Below are positions 1 to 6,778 of a stretch of 13,183 nucleotides of DNA, one piece after another. Position 1 is the first letter of the stretch, and the number at the start of each line of letters is the position of its first letter. This DNA comes from DATAEE01 sp036257535 (GTDB lineage: Bacteria > Acidobacteriota > Vicinamibacteria > Vicinamibacterales > 2-12-FULL-66-21). The position numbers were made by a program, and so were the translations under genes. The stretch is taken from positions 1 through 13,183 of the forward strand of contig DATAFJ010000126.1 in NCBI GenBank assembly GCA_036257535.1. Direction: 5' to 3'. The notes beneath the pieces were generated by a model. It did no database searches and was not told the origin of the DNA. It worked only from the letters and a program-made list of their open reading frames with translations.

Positions 1-739
1 TGCCGAGCGCCTCGAGCAGATTGATCGGCAGCGGAAAGACGATGGTGGAATTGTGCTCGGCCGCGATCTCGTTGAGCGTCTGGAGGTAACGCAGCGTCAT
101 CGCGCCGGCCTCGCGGCCGATGATCGCCGCCGCCTGCGACAGCTTTTCTGACGCGATGAGCTCACCTTCGGCGTGAATGATCTTCGCGCGCTTTTCGCGT
201 TCGGCCTCCGCCTGCCGCGCCATCGCGCGCTGCATGTTCTCGGGCAGATCGACGTGCTTGACTTCGACGGCCGAGACCTTGATTCCCCAGGGATCGGTCT
301 GATTGTCGAGAATCTGCTGCAGCTCCTGATTCAGGCGCTCCCGCGAGGCGAGCAGATCGTCGAGCTCCGCCTGACCCAGCACGCTCCGGAGCGTCGTCTG
401 CGCGAGCTGGGACGTGGCGTACATGTAATCCTCGACCTCGACCACCGCCTTCCGCGGCTCGATGACGCGGTAGTAGACGACCGCGTTCACTTTCACCGAC
501 ACGTTGTCGCGCGTGATGATGTCCTGCGGCGGCACGTCGTGGACGACCGTGCGCAGGCGGACCTTTACCATCGAGTCGATCGGCCGGAATACCAGGATGA
601 TGCCGGGCCCTTTCGGCTGCGGCAGCAGCTTGCCGAGCCTGAAGATGACCCCACGCTCGTACTCTTTGAGGATGTGAATCGAGCTGATCAGGTAGAACGC
701 CACGACGAGGATGACGATGAGCACGGGCGACACGATCAT
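1..739 (-). CDS. Slipin / stomatin-like SPFH (Band 7) membrane protein, 3' end cut by window edge
   Basis: This is a membrane-anchored scaffold of the prohibitin/stomatin superfamily, usually partnered with an NfeD protease in membrane quality control. The start is the ATG at 739-737, which overlaps the upstream nfeD stop as ATGA, so translational coupling is likely. The 246 visible residues begin with one hydrophobic anchor (about residues 2-20). The slipin signature 'EYERGVIFRLGK' (27-37) follows, then 'KGPGIILVFRPID' (43-55) and an SPFH core with 'RDNVSVKVNAVVYYRV' (78-92). Residues 165-215 form a charged, Ala/Glu-rich, coiled-coil-like stretch including 'QAEAEREKRAKII'. Family members are about 250-260 residues, so only a short tail is probably missing beyond the left edge. 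The frame stays open to position 2. Family assignment is firm; the physiological client is unknown. Confidence 0.93.
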   Translation of the reverse strand, partial: MIVSPVLIVILVVAFYLISSIHILKEYERGVIFRLGKLLPQPKGPGIILVFRPIDSMVKVRLRTVVHDVPPQDIITRDNVSVKVNAVVYYRVIEPRKAVVEVEDYMYATSQLAQTTLRSVLGQAELDDLLASRERLNQELQQILDNQTDPWGIKVSAVEVKHVDLPENMQRAMARQAEAEREKRAKIIHAEGELIASEKLSQAAAIIGREAGAMTLRYLQTLNEIAAEHNSTIVFPLPINLLEALG

Positions 740-2079
740 GGCGCTCCTCCCCCTGATGCCGGCGCGTCGGGCGTTTCCGGCTCTACGACTAGAGTAAGAC
801 CGTCCACCGCGGTCGCGCGGACGCTGCGGCCCACCTCGATCGGCACGCGTGAGACCGCGCGCCAGATTTCGCCGTGCACGCGGACCTGGCCCGGCGTGTC
901 CGGACTGATGGCGCTCAGCGTGGTGCCGCGTTCGCCGAGGAGGCCTTCCGCCCCGGTCGTCGTCCTCAACCGCTGTGCGGCCAGGCCGAGGCGTCCGAGA
1001 AACAGCACGATCGCCGCCAGCGAGAGCACGGCCGGGACGATCACGCCGAAGCCGACGCGAACCCCGGGCACCTCGCGCGTCACCATCACCGATCCGACCA
1101 GGAGGCTGATGGTGCCGCCGACGCCCAGCGCCCCCACGCTGGGCACCTTCAGCTCCAGAACGAGGAGCGCCATTCCAAACAGGATGAGGAGCAGGCCGAT
1201 GGTGTTGACCGGCAGGACCTGAAACGCGAAGAAGGCGAGCAGCAGGCACAACCCTCCTGCGACTCCCGGCAGGATCGCTCCCGGGTTCCAGAACTCGACG
1301 GTCAGGCCGAGCATGCCGAGCGTGAGCAGCAGGTAGGCGATCTGCGGATGCGCGATCGCGCTCAGGAACCGCTGGCGCCGGCTCATCTGGCTGCGATCGA
1401 TGACGGCTCCTGCTGTGCGGAGGGTCACGCTGCGGCCGTCGAACCGTTTGATGCTGCGGCCGTCGAGCTGACGCAGGAGGTCCTCGACACCGGCTGCCAC
1501 GAAGTCGACGAGCGGAGGCCGGGCCGCCAGCGCCTCGCGATCGGTGAAGGCACGGCTCTCGGTGACCGCTTCGGCGGCGAGCGCGCTGTTCCGTCCGCGC
1601 GCGTCGGCGAGCGTGCGCGCGTAAGCCGCGGCGTCGGCGGCCACCTTCTTCGTCAGTGTCTCGCCCTGCGCAGATTCGCCGCCGGCGGAGACGGGGTGCG
1701 CCGCGCCGATGTGCGTTCCCGGCGCCATCACGGCCACGTCTGCCGCGAGCGCGATGATGAACCCCGCCGATGCGGCGCGGGCGCCGGACGGGCCCACATA
1801 GACGACGACCGGCGTGCGCGCCGCGATCATCCGCGACACGATCGCGCGCGTCGATTCCAGCAGACCCCCGGGGGTGCGGAGAACGATGACCGTGACGGCG
1901 GCGCCGGTGGTGTCGGCGCGCGCGATCGCCTCATCGAAGAACTCGGCCGCGATTGGATGAATGATTCCGTCGTACTCGGCGACGATCGCGCGCGGCGGCG
2001 CATCCGTCACGCCGGTCGCGGAGCGCAGGTCTGTTATGCAGGCGAGGAGAAACAGCGCGGAGAGGGCCGGGATCCGCAC
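736..2079 (-). CDS. nfeD: NfeD-family membrane-bound serine protease (ClpP-class) with C-terminal NfeD domain
   Basis: This 447-residue long-form NfeD has an N-terminal ClpP-like Ser/Lys protease, a multi-span membrane region and a C-terminal OB-like NfeD domain. Family members cleave hydrophobic segments of slipin/stomatin partners, and slipin is the next gene. The N-terminus is a signal sequence (residues 1-20) with a possible lipobox LLAC at 11-14. 'RTPGGL' (68-73) fits the oxyanion region. Ser104 in 'ASAG' and Lys145 in 'LTKKVAAD' are 41 residues apart, as in the Ser97/Lys138 dyad of Pyrococcus 1510-N. Hydrophobic spans lie at about 247-264, 270-288, 292-310, 318-333 and 343-365; the soluble NfeD domain is about 375-435. 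I chose GTG at 2079 because it is the only start codon just before the signal peptide and after the preceding stop. The open frame continues upstream to 2634 only as the shadow of the oxidoreductase gene. An out-of-frame ATG at 2086-2084 sits closer to the GAGGGG ribosome site, so a small indel here cannot be excluded. Confidence 0.9.
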   Translation of the reverse strand: MRIPALSALFLLACITDLRSATGVTDAPPRAIVAEYDGIIHPIAAEFFDEAIARADTTGAAVTVIVLRTPGGLLESTRAIVSRMIAARTPVVVYVGPSGARAASAGFIIALAADVAVMAPGTHIGAAHPVSAGGESAQGETLTKKVAADAAAYARTLADARGRNSALAAEAVTESRAFTDREALAARPPLVDFVAAGVEDLLRQLDGRSIKRFDGRSVTLRTAGAVIDRSQMSRRQRFLSAIAHPQIAYLLLTLGMLGLTVEFWNPGAILPGVAGGLCLLLAFFAFQVLPVNTIGLLLILFGMALLVLELKVPSVGALGVGGTISLLVGSVMVTREVPGVRVGFGVIVPAVLSLAAIVLFLGRLGLAAQRLRTTTGAEGLLGERGTTLSAISPDTPGQVRVHGEIWRAVSRVPIEVGRSVRATAVDGLTLVVEPETPDAPASGGGAP

Positions 2080-2090
2080 GCCGCATTGTA

Positions 2091-2096
2091 CCCCTC
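2091..2096 (-). promoter_or_regulatory. Ribosome-binding site of nfeD
   Basis: On the minus strand GAGGGG lies 11 nt before the GTG start at 2079, a slightly long spacing, and 4 nt before an out-of-frame ATG at 2086. It supports translation beginning here rather than further upstream inside the oxidoreductase gene. The competing ATG makes the exact start less than certain. Confidence 0.5.
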
Positions 2097-2101
2097 GTGT
2101 T

Positions 2102-2116
2102 CCGCGTAGTCCGCGG
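2102..2116 (-). other. Small GC hairpin in the oxidoreductase-nfeD spacer
   Basis: The arms CCGCG and CGCGG flank a 5-nt loop, starting one base after the oxidoreductase stop codon and ending about 5 nt before the nfeD ribosome site. No U-run follows, so it is not a convincing terminator. At most it may mark an mRNA processing or pausing point within a shared transcript. A 5-bp stem can arise by chance in such GC-rich DNA. Confidence 0.25.
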
Positions 2117-2117
2117 C

Positions 2118-3254
2118 TTAGCTCATCTGGCGCGCATTTTTCTCCGCGAGGAGCGCGAGCTCCATCGCGAGGAACACGTGTACCTGCGGCATGGAGGTCT
2201 CGGTCCGGTTCAGGACGTCGTCGACCAGCCGTTCGCCATAGGGGAGCTCGACGTTCGAGCAATCGACGTAGCGCGTTTCCTTCCGGTCGACCAGAAACAG
2301 GTGGTTGCCGCCCGGCCGCCCGCCGATGTCGCAGTTCTTGCGGACCTCGATGAACCCGTCGGTGCCCAGGATCGTCAGCCGGCCGTCGCCCCACGTTTCG
2401 AGCCCGTCGGGGGTGAACCAGTCCACGCGGATGTACCCGGAGCCGCCGCCGTTGCCGCGCAGCATCACGTCGCCGAAGTCCTCGAGGCCCGGATACTGCG
2501 GATGGTTCATGTTCCCGACCTGCGACGCGATGATCTGCGCGCTCGTCGATCCCGTGAAGAAGAGGAACTGATCGAATTGATGCGACGCGATGTCGCACAG
2601 GATGCCGCCGTAGCGCTCCCGCTCGAAAAACCACGCCGGGCGCGTCTTCGGGTTGATGCGGTGCGGTCCGAGTCCCACGGTCTGGAGGACGCGGCCGATC
2701 GCACCCTTCTTGACGAGGTGTCCCGCTTCGACAGTCGCCTTGTTCTCGTGCCGCTCGCTGTACAGGATTGAATAGATCCGCTTCGTTTCCGCCTGCACGC
2801 GGCGTACGTCCCCAAGCTGCTCGAGCGTCGTCATGCCCGGCTTGTCGACCATGAAGTCCTTGCCGCGCTTCATCACCTCGATCCCGAGCGGCGCGCGCTC
2901 GTTCGGGATCGATGCGCTGACGACGAGCTGGATGTTCTTGTCGTCGAGAATCTCAGCTTCGCTCTTCGCGAGCCTTGCCTGTGGGAAGCGCTTCGAAAAG
3001 GCAGCAACGAGGTCCGCCTCTTTCGCGAAGAACGACACCAGCTCGCCCCCGCCGCGGACGATAGCTTCGACCTGGCCGTAGATGTGGCCGTGGTTCAGGC
3101 CGATCGCGGAAAAGCGGATCCGCGGCGCGCGGGCGGGAGCGGCCGGCTGCTGCCTGGCAACGGAAGTGACGCGCGCCGAGGCGGCGAGCGCGAGCGCGGC
3201 CGTCGGAAGCGACGCCTGCAGGAACGATCGCCGGGTCTTCCGATTCGTCTTCAT
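2118..3254 (-). CDS. Tat-exported Gfo/Idh/MocA family NAD(P)-dependent oxidoreductase
   Basis: This is a predicted sugar or polyol oxidoreductase of the Gfo/Idh/MocA family, exported folded with its cofactor by the Tat system. From the ATG at 3254 the protein has 378 residues. A GTG five codons upstream (3269) is possible, but the ATG places the twin-arginine motif 'TRRSFLQ' (7-13) and the following hydrophobic Ala-rich segment (14-28) in the usual position. The Rossmann region starts at about 46 with 'IGLNHGHIYG' (51-60), a variant of the usual GxGxxG loop. 'DKPG' (137-140) supplies the family's Lys138. 'GGILCDIASHQFD' (216-228) carries Asp221 and His225, the conserved active-site pair. The C-terminal alpha/beta domain covers about 160-378. 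Neither start has a strong ribosome site. The gene ends 38 bp before nfeD on the same strand, so co-transcription is possible, though no functional link to NfeD is known. The substrate cannot be read from sequence. Confidence 0.92.
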   Translation of the reverse strand: MKTNRKTRRSFLQASLPTAALALAASARVTSVARQQPAAPARAPRIRFSAIGLNHGHIYGQVEAIVRGGGELVSFFAKEADLVAAFSKRFPQARLAKSEAEILDDKNIQLVVSASIPNERAPLGIEVMKRGKDFMVDKPGMTTLEQLGDVRRVQAETKRIYSILYSERHENKATVEAGHLVKKGAIGRVLQTVGLGPHRINPKTRPAWFFERERYGGILCDIASHQFDQFLFFTGSTSAQIIASQVGNMNHPQYPGLEDFGDVMLRGNGGGSGYIRVDWFTPDGLETWGDGRLTILGTDGFIEVRKNCDIGGRPGGNHLFLVDRKETRYVDCSNVELPYGERLVDDVLNRTETSMPQVHVFLAMELALLAEKNARQMS

Positions 3255-3303
3255 GCGGTTAGTAAACACGGAAGCAGTGCTTGCGGCAACACGAAACCGT
3301 TAC

Positions 3304-3330
3304 CACGAAGCACGAAGCACGAAGGACGAC
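3304..3330. repeat. Tandem CACGAAG heptamer repeat
   Basis: Three perfect head-to-tail copies of the 7-mer CACGAAG occupy 3304-3324, followed by degenerate GACGAC. They lie in the 85-bp spacer between the dinB stop and the oxidoreductase start. A related heptamer array occurs at 6686-6720. Function unknown; candidates are slippage-prone intergenic repeats, a protein-binding array, or an mRNA spacer element. Confidence 0.6.
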
Positions 3331-3339
3331 GTGCGACGC

Positions 3340-3855
3340 TTACGGCCTGCCTTCATCCGCCGACTGGCCGTAGATGGCGGGGACCTTCGCGCCCGTCAAG
3401 CGCAGGTAGACCGTCAGTTGTCCTCGATGGTGCCAGAGATGGTTGAGGACGCCGTCGCGAAGCATCTCGTGGCGCGGCTGATCGATCACGACCTGGCCTC
3501 CGGCCAGGAGCTTCCAGGGCTTCATCAGATGTTCGTCGGTCGTTCGCAACAGCGCCTCGCGCGCTTTGGTGAGATGTCCCTCGTACATCTCTACGAGCTC
3601 TCGGCTGGTGCGCACGAGCGGCGGCTGGTACGGCTTGCCGGGCGGTGCGATGTCGAACTCGTCCTGGTCAATCGTGAGCGTGACCCAGGACGGCATGGTG
3701 GCGACGAGCGTGGCGAGATACCCCATCGGCATCGACCTCTCGTGCGGCTTGAAATCGGTCCAGTCGGGTCGGCCGTCGGGTACGCGCTCGAGCGTCCGCC
3801 GCGTCGCGGCTGCCTCGCGATCGAGCTCGGCGAGAAAGAGGTCGATCATCTTCAT
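3340..3855 (-). CDS. DinB-superfamily protein (four-helix, putative metal-dependent)
   Basis: This 171-residue protein has the length and pattern of the DinB/DfsB four-helix bundle. The superfamily includes metal-dependent hydrolases and thiol S-transferases as well as many uncharacterised stress-associated members. Recognisable features are 'KPHERSMPMGYLATLVA' (36-52), 'RTSRELVEMYEGH' (82-94) and the C-terminal metal-ligand motif 'NHLWHHRGQL' (138-147) with His139, His142 and His143. The usual first-helix metal His of the pattern 'LGxLaxHxa' appears to be Leu50 here, so metal binding may be altered. I chose ATG 3855 because a GGGAG ribosome site lies 8 nt upstream; an in-frame GTG at 3876 precedes that site. 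The gene is divergent from the WYL regulator at 3924 and 85 bp upstream of the oxidoreductase. Fold confidence is good; the reaction is unknown. Confidence 0.88.
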   Translation of the reverse strand: MKMIDLFLAELDREAAATRRTLERVPDGRPDWTDFKPHERSMPMGYLATLVATMPSWVTLTIDQDEFDIAPPGKPYQPPLVRTSRELVEMYEGHLTKAREALLRTTDEHLMKPWKLLAGGQVVIDQPRHEMLRDGVLNHLWHHRGQLTVYLRLTGAKVPAIYGQSADEGRP

Positions 3856-3856
3856 T

Positions 3857-3882
3857 GGTAACGCTCCCGGTCCCACGTTATC
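3857..3882 (-). promoter_or_regulatory. dinB leader: ribosome site in the loop of a weak inverted repeat
   Basis: On the minus strand GATAACG and CGTTACC form a 7-bp stem with one G-T pair around a 12-nt loop. The loop contains the GGGAG ribosome site of dinB, and the 3' arm ends one base before the ATG. Such folding could modulate initiation. The stem is weak, so chance is possible. Confidence 0.3.
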
Positions 3883-3892
3883 GCCGGATATA

Positions 3893-3911
3893 TGTCAATC
3901 GCTGTCATAAT
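3893..3911. promoter_or_regulatory. Direct TGTCA repeats and promoter-like boxes in the dinB/WYL divergent spacer
   Basis: TGTCA occurs at 3893-3897 and again at 3903-3907, exactly 10 bp apart (one helical turn), as expected for a tandem binding site. CATAAT at 3906-3911 resembles a -10 box for the WYL gene, 12 nt before its ATG. Reading the other way, TTGACA (3898-3893) is a perfect -35 box towards dinB, but no good -10 box stands at 16-18 bp. WYL-family regulators often act on the adjacent divergent gene, so this is a reasonable operator candidate. That role is inferred. Confidence 0.4.
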
Positions 3912-3923
3912 TCGCAGGGCTCC

Positions 3924-4891
3924 ATGAAAGCAGATCGGTTGCTCTCCGCGCTTCTACTCCTTCAGGCCCACCGCCGTCTGACCGGCCGGGAGCTCGCGAA
4001 GCGCCTCGAGGTGTCGGGACGCACGGTTCACCGCGACATGGAAGCGCTCAGCGCAGCGGGGGTTCCGGTTTTCGCGCTGAGAGGATCGCGCGGTGACTGG
4101 CAGCTCGAGGAAGGCTGGCGCACGCAGGTGCCCGGGCTGGACGAATCGGAGCTCCGTGCGCTGCTGATGTCTCAGCCGCGCATCGTCGGCGACGCGCCGC
4201 TGACCAGCGCGGCCGAGCGCGCGATCGGCAAGCTGGTCGCGTCGCTGCCCGTGGGGCTCCGCGAACGCGCCGCGTCGATGCGGCAGCGGCTGTATGTCGA
4301 TTCCACGGGCTGGCGTGGAACGTCGGAGAATCTCGACGCGCTGCCCGTCGTTCAGGACGCGGTGTCGCGCGACCGGCGGCTCGCGATTGCCTACAGACGG
4401 GCCGCGACGTCATCGACCGCACCGTCGACCCACTCGGTCTCGTCGCGAAGGGCAGCACGTGGTATCTCGTGGCGAGCACGTCAGACGGCTTCCGGACGTA
4501 CCGCGTGTCGCGGATCGAGCGCGCAACACTCGTCGAGCAGCCAGTCGTCAGGCCTACGAACTTCGATCTGGCCGAGCACTGGAAGTCCTCGAGCGCGCGC
4601 TTCAGCGAAACGCTCCCGCGCTACGACGCGCGGCTGCGGCTCGAGCCGCGCGCCGCGGGCTGGTTGAAAGTGTGGGCGAGCGCCTGGCCGATCACGGACG
4701 AACGGCCGGACCCGGCCGATCCTCCGGGCTGGGTCCGGGTCCGCGTTCAGGTCGATGGCGAGGACGACGCATGCAGCATCGTCCTCAGTCTGGGGCCGCG
4801 CGCGGACGTCATCGAGCCGTCGAGCCTGCGCGCCCGCGTGGCGGCCGAGGCGGCCGCCGTCGCCAAGCGCGCACGCGCCTTCACTGCTTGA
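3924..4891 (+). pseudogene. YafY-like HTH-WYL transcriptional regulator, frameshifted
   Basis: The gene encodes a DeoR/HTH_11-type DNA-binding domain followed by a ligand-sensing WYL domain, but in two frames. From ATG 3924 the first frame gives 'MKADRLLSALLLLQ', a helix-turn-helix 'LTGRELAKRLEVSGRTVHRD' (19-38) and a linker up to 'RRLAIAYRR' (151-159, ending about 4400). It then degenerates into Ser/Arg/Thr-rich sequence and stops at 4667. The adjacent frame resumes with 'GRDVIDRTVDPLGLVAKG' from 4400 and contains the name-giving Trp-Tyr-Leu (codons 4460-4468) in 'STWYLVAS'. It runs to TGA 4889-4891. Joined, the product would be about 323 residues, the normal size for the family. The break is equivalent to a net loss of one base (or four) at about 4392-4405. 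It may be a true inactivating mutation or a sequence error. The 3' end overlaps the opposing carboxypeptidase gene by 11 bp. Confidence 0.85.
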
Positions 4892-6623
4892 CGATCTTCA
4901 CGTCATCGATCGCCGCCTCGACGAGGCTGGCGCCGGAGGCATCCGCCGCCTCGATCAGGATCCGGATCGCCTGACCCGCAAATGCCGTGACATCGACGCT
5001 CGCCGGCGCCCAGGCCGCATCATCGTCATTGGCGGCCCCGAGCTCCTGGAACACGGTCGTCTTCCCGGCGGCAACGATCGACACTCGCAGGAAATCGGCG
5101 GTCGAGGAATTCGATCCGTGTGCGAGGTAGTAGCTGAAGCTCAGCGTGAGCGTGCCAGACGCGGGCAGCGTGACGATCGGTGACTGAATCGACGTGCGGC
5201 CGCCGTCCACGTCATTGGCGCCAGCCGATGACCCCGCCAGCCGGCCGGTCGACAGATCGTTGACGCCGCTGACGGTCGTGCCGAGCTGCTTCGTGCCCTC
5301 CGAAGACGTCGATTGCGGATCGCCGCGCTCCCAGAGCCCGAGCGAGGCGTTGTCGGTCGCGTCAGGGTTTCTCGTCCAGCCCGTGTCTGTCTCGAAATCG
5401 TCGGCGAAGACGACCTCCTCCGGGAGCGCCGGCGACAACTGCACGTCGACCACGTTTGAGGGCGTGGTGGACGAGACGGTCACGCGTCTTACAACCGGAG
5501 CGTAGCCCGATGCGGAGAAGCGGATGTCGTACGTGCCAGGCGGGACGAACACGTGGTACCCGCCAAACGCACCGCCGCTGTTGTTCGTCTCCCCGTTCGC
5601 GAACGTGACGTTCACGAGGTCGACCCGCGCCGCGATCGGCGCCCCTGTCAGCGCGTCGGTGACGTGGCCCGACACCGGGATCGGCCGCTCGAGCACCGTG
5701 AGGATGCCGGGCCACACGAGTGCCGCCTCGTTCAGCGCGCTCGCGTAGGACGGCTGGAACTGCGTGTGGGTCTCGATGAGGAACGCGTACGCACCCATTT
5801 TGGCGAACTGCCATTCCGGATGTTCACCCTCGGCGCTCGGGAGGCGCACCACGCCGCCGTAGCCCGACGCGCGCGAGAGATTAACGGCCTCCTGCCGCAT
5901 CCAGCTCGTGAACGGGTGGCTCAGGCAGCGATACCCGTACAACACTTCGCGGCCGCTCGAGTGGTAGTCGATCACTTTCGCAAACCGCTCCGCCTGGGAC
6001 CAGATCATCATCGTCTGTGTTTCGGCCTCGGAGGCCGCGGACGGTCCCTTGTACGTGTCGGAAGAGGCGCTGGTGCTGCCGGCGCACGACGCGGTCCAGC
6101 CCTGCGGGTAGTTCCGGTTCTGATCGACGCCGGTGCCGCTCGCGAACGGCCGTCGATTCTTGCGCCACATGTTGTTCGCGGTGAATACGAAGTCGTAGCC
6201 GTCGGGGTTCCAGACCGGCGCGATCCAGATCTCGTGGCCATCGACCGCTGCCGTGATCCTCGCATCCGTTCCATAGCCGGCCGTGAGGCGGCTCGCGGCG
6301 TCGAGCGCGATGACCGGCGTGCTGATCTCCCGCGCGTGATGCGTCGCAACGATCAGCATCGCCGGCTCGTCTTCGTCAGCCGCGACGTTGTCGGAGATTT
6401 TCAGCGCGAAGAGGTGTCGGCCTTCGACCGTCGGCGGCGCGTCATAGGTCTCCGTGATGTCGACGTACTGGGCTATCTCCGGATGCGCGAGGGCAATCTC
6501 CTGCATCCGGAGCAGGACGCCGTTCAAATCCGAGTACCCGGTCGGCACGGCCTGGGCGAAGGCGGCGTCCGGGAAGGCGCACGGGGCCAGCGCAAGCGAC
6601 ACGACGAGCGCGCGAATGTTCAT
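4881..6623 (-). CDS. Secreted M14 zinc carboxypeptidase with CarboxypepD_reg-like and C-terminal jelly-roll-like modules
   Basis: This is a predicted extracellular or periplasmic metallocarboxypeptidase that removes C-terminal residues from peptides. From ATG 6623 (AGAGG ribosome site 4 nt upstream) it has 580 residues with a signal peptide (about 1-24, ending AFAQA). The M14 catalytic domain (about 28-312) keeps the full set known from carboxypeptidase A: zinc ligands His96 and Glu99 in 'HAREI', distal zinc His221 in 'IDYHSSG', and catalytic Glu284 in 'FLIETHTQF'. The substrate carboxylate-binding elements 'MWRKNRR' (152-158) and 'VDQNRNY' (166-172, Asn169/Arg170) are also present. A transthyretin-like carboxypeptidase regulatory fold follows at about 314-398. 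A beta-rich module at about 405-580 ('FADDFETDTGW', 'LGLWERGDP') resembles jelly-roll adhesion or carbohydrate-binding modules. The open frame continues upstream to 7022 only as non-coding extension. It is divergent from the desaturase gene and converges on the WYL gene with an 11-bp overlap. Substrate preference is not evident. Confidence 0.93.
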   Translation of the reverse strand: MNIRALVVSLALAPCAFPDAAFAQAVPTGYSDLNGVLLRMQEIALAHPEIAQYVDITETYDAPPTVEGRHLFALKISDNVAADEDEPAMLIVATHHAREISTPVIALDAASRLTAGYGTDARITAAVDGHEIWIAPVWNPDGYDFVFTANNMWRKNRRPFASGTGVDQNRNYPQGWTASCAGSTSASSDTYKGPSAASEAETQTMMIWSQAERFAKVIDYHSSGREVLYGYRCLSHPFTSWMRQEAVNLSRASGYGGVVRLPSAEGEHPEWQFAKMGAYAFLIETHTQFQPSYASALNEAALVWPGILTVLERPIPVSGHVTDALTGAPIAARVDLVNVTFANGETNNSGGAFGGYHVFVPPGTYDIRFSASGYAPVVRRVTVSSTTPSNVVDVQLSPALPEEVVFADDFETDTGWTRNPDATDNASLGLWERGDPQSTSSEGTKQLGTTVSGVNDLSTGRLAGSSAGANDVDGGRTSIQSPIVTLPASGTLTLSFSYYLAHGSNSSTADFLRVSIVAAGKTTVFQELGAANDDDAAWAPASVDVTAFAGQAIRILIEAADASGASLVEAAIDDVKIVKQ

Positions 6624-6685
6624 GTGACCTCTATAAGAAGCGGGGCACCGGCGCCAAAGCAATCCCGCTGCCACCCTCAAACGAC

Positions 6686-6720
6686 GCACGAAAGAACGAA
6701 GAACGAAGGACGAAGCACGG
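6686..6720. repeat. Degenerate heptamer tandem repeat (GRACGAA type)
   Basis: Successive 7-mers GCACGAA, (A), GAACGAA, GAACGAA, GGACGAA and GCACGG run through 6686-6720 in the carboxypeptidase/desaturase divergent spacer. They share the ACGAA core and 7-nt period of the array at 3304-3330, although the two loci are otherwise unrelated. Nothing in the flanks suggests a mobile element. Confidence 0.55.
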
Positions 6721-6778
6721 CAAGCGCAGGCGGAAGCGGACAATGTACCGCCCGACCGGACGACGGTTGGCCAGGGCC

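Noticed and set aside
874..2109. Plus-strand 411-residue frame opposite nfeD
   Set aside because: It is a compositional shadow (Arg/Asp/Gly/Ala-rich) of a well-supported gene.
2080..2634. Upstream extension of the nfeD frame
   Set aside because: The translation is Arg/Pro-rich nonsense overlapping the oxidoreductase on the same strand in another frame. The signal peptide begins at 2079.
3304..3330. Possible CRISPR-like array
   Set aside because: The units are 7 nt in direct tandem with no spacers, and no cas genes are nearby.
4392..4405. Programmed ribosomal frameshift in the WYL gene
   Set aside because: No slippery heptamer or obvious downstream stimulatory structure is seen at the switch point, and regulators of this family are not known to need one.
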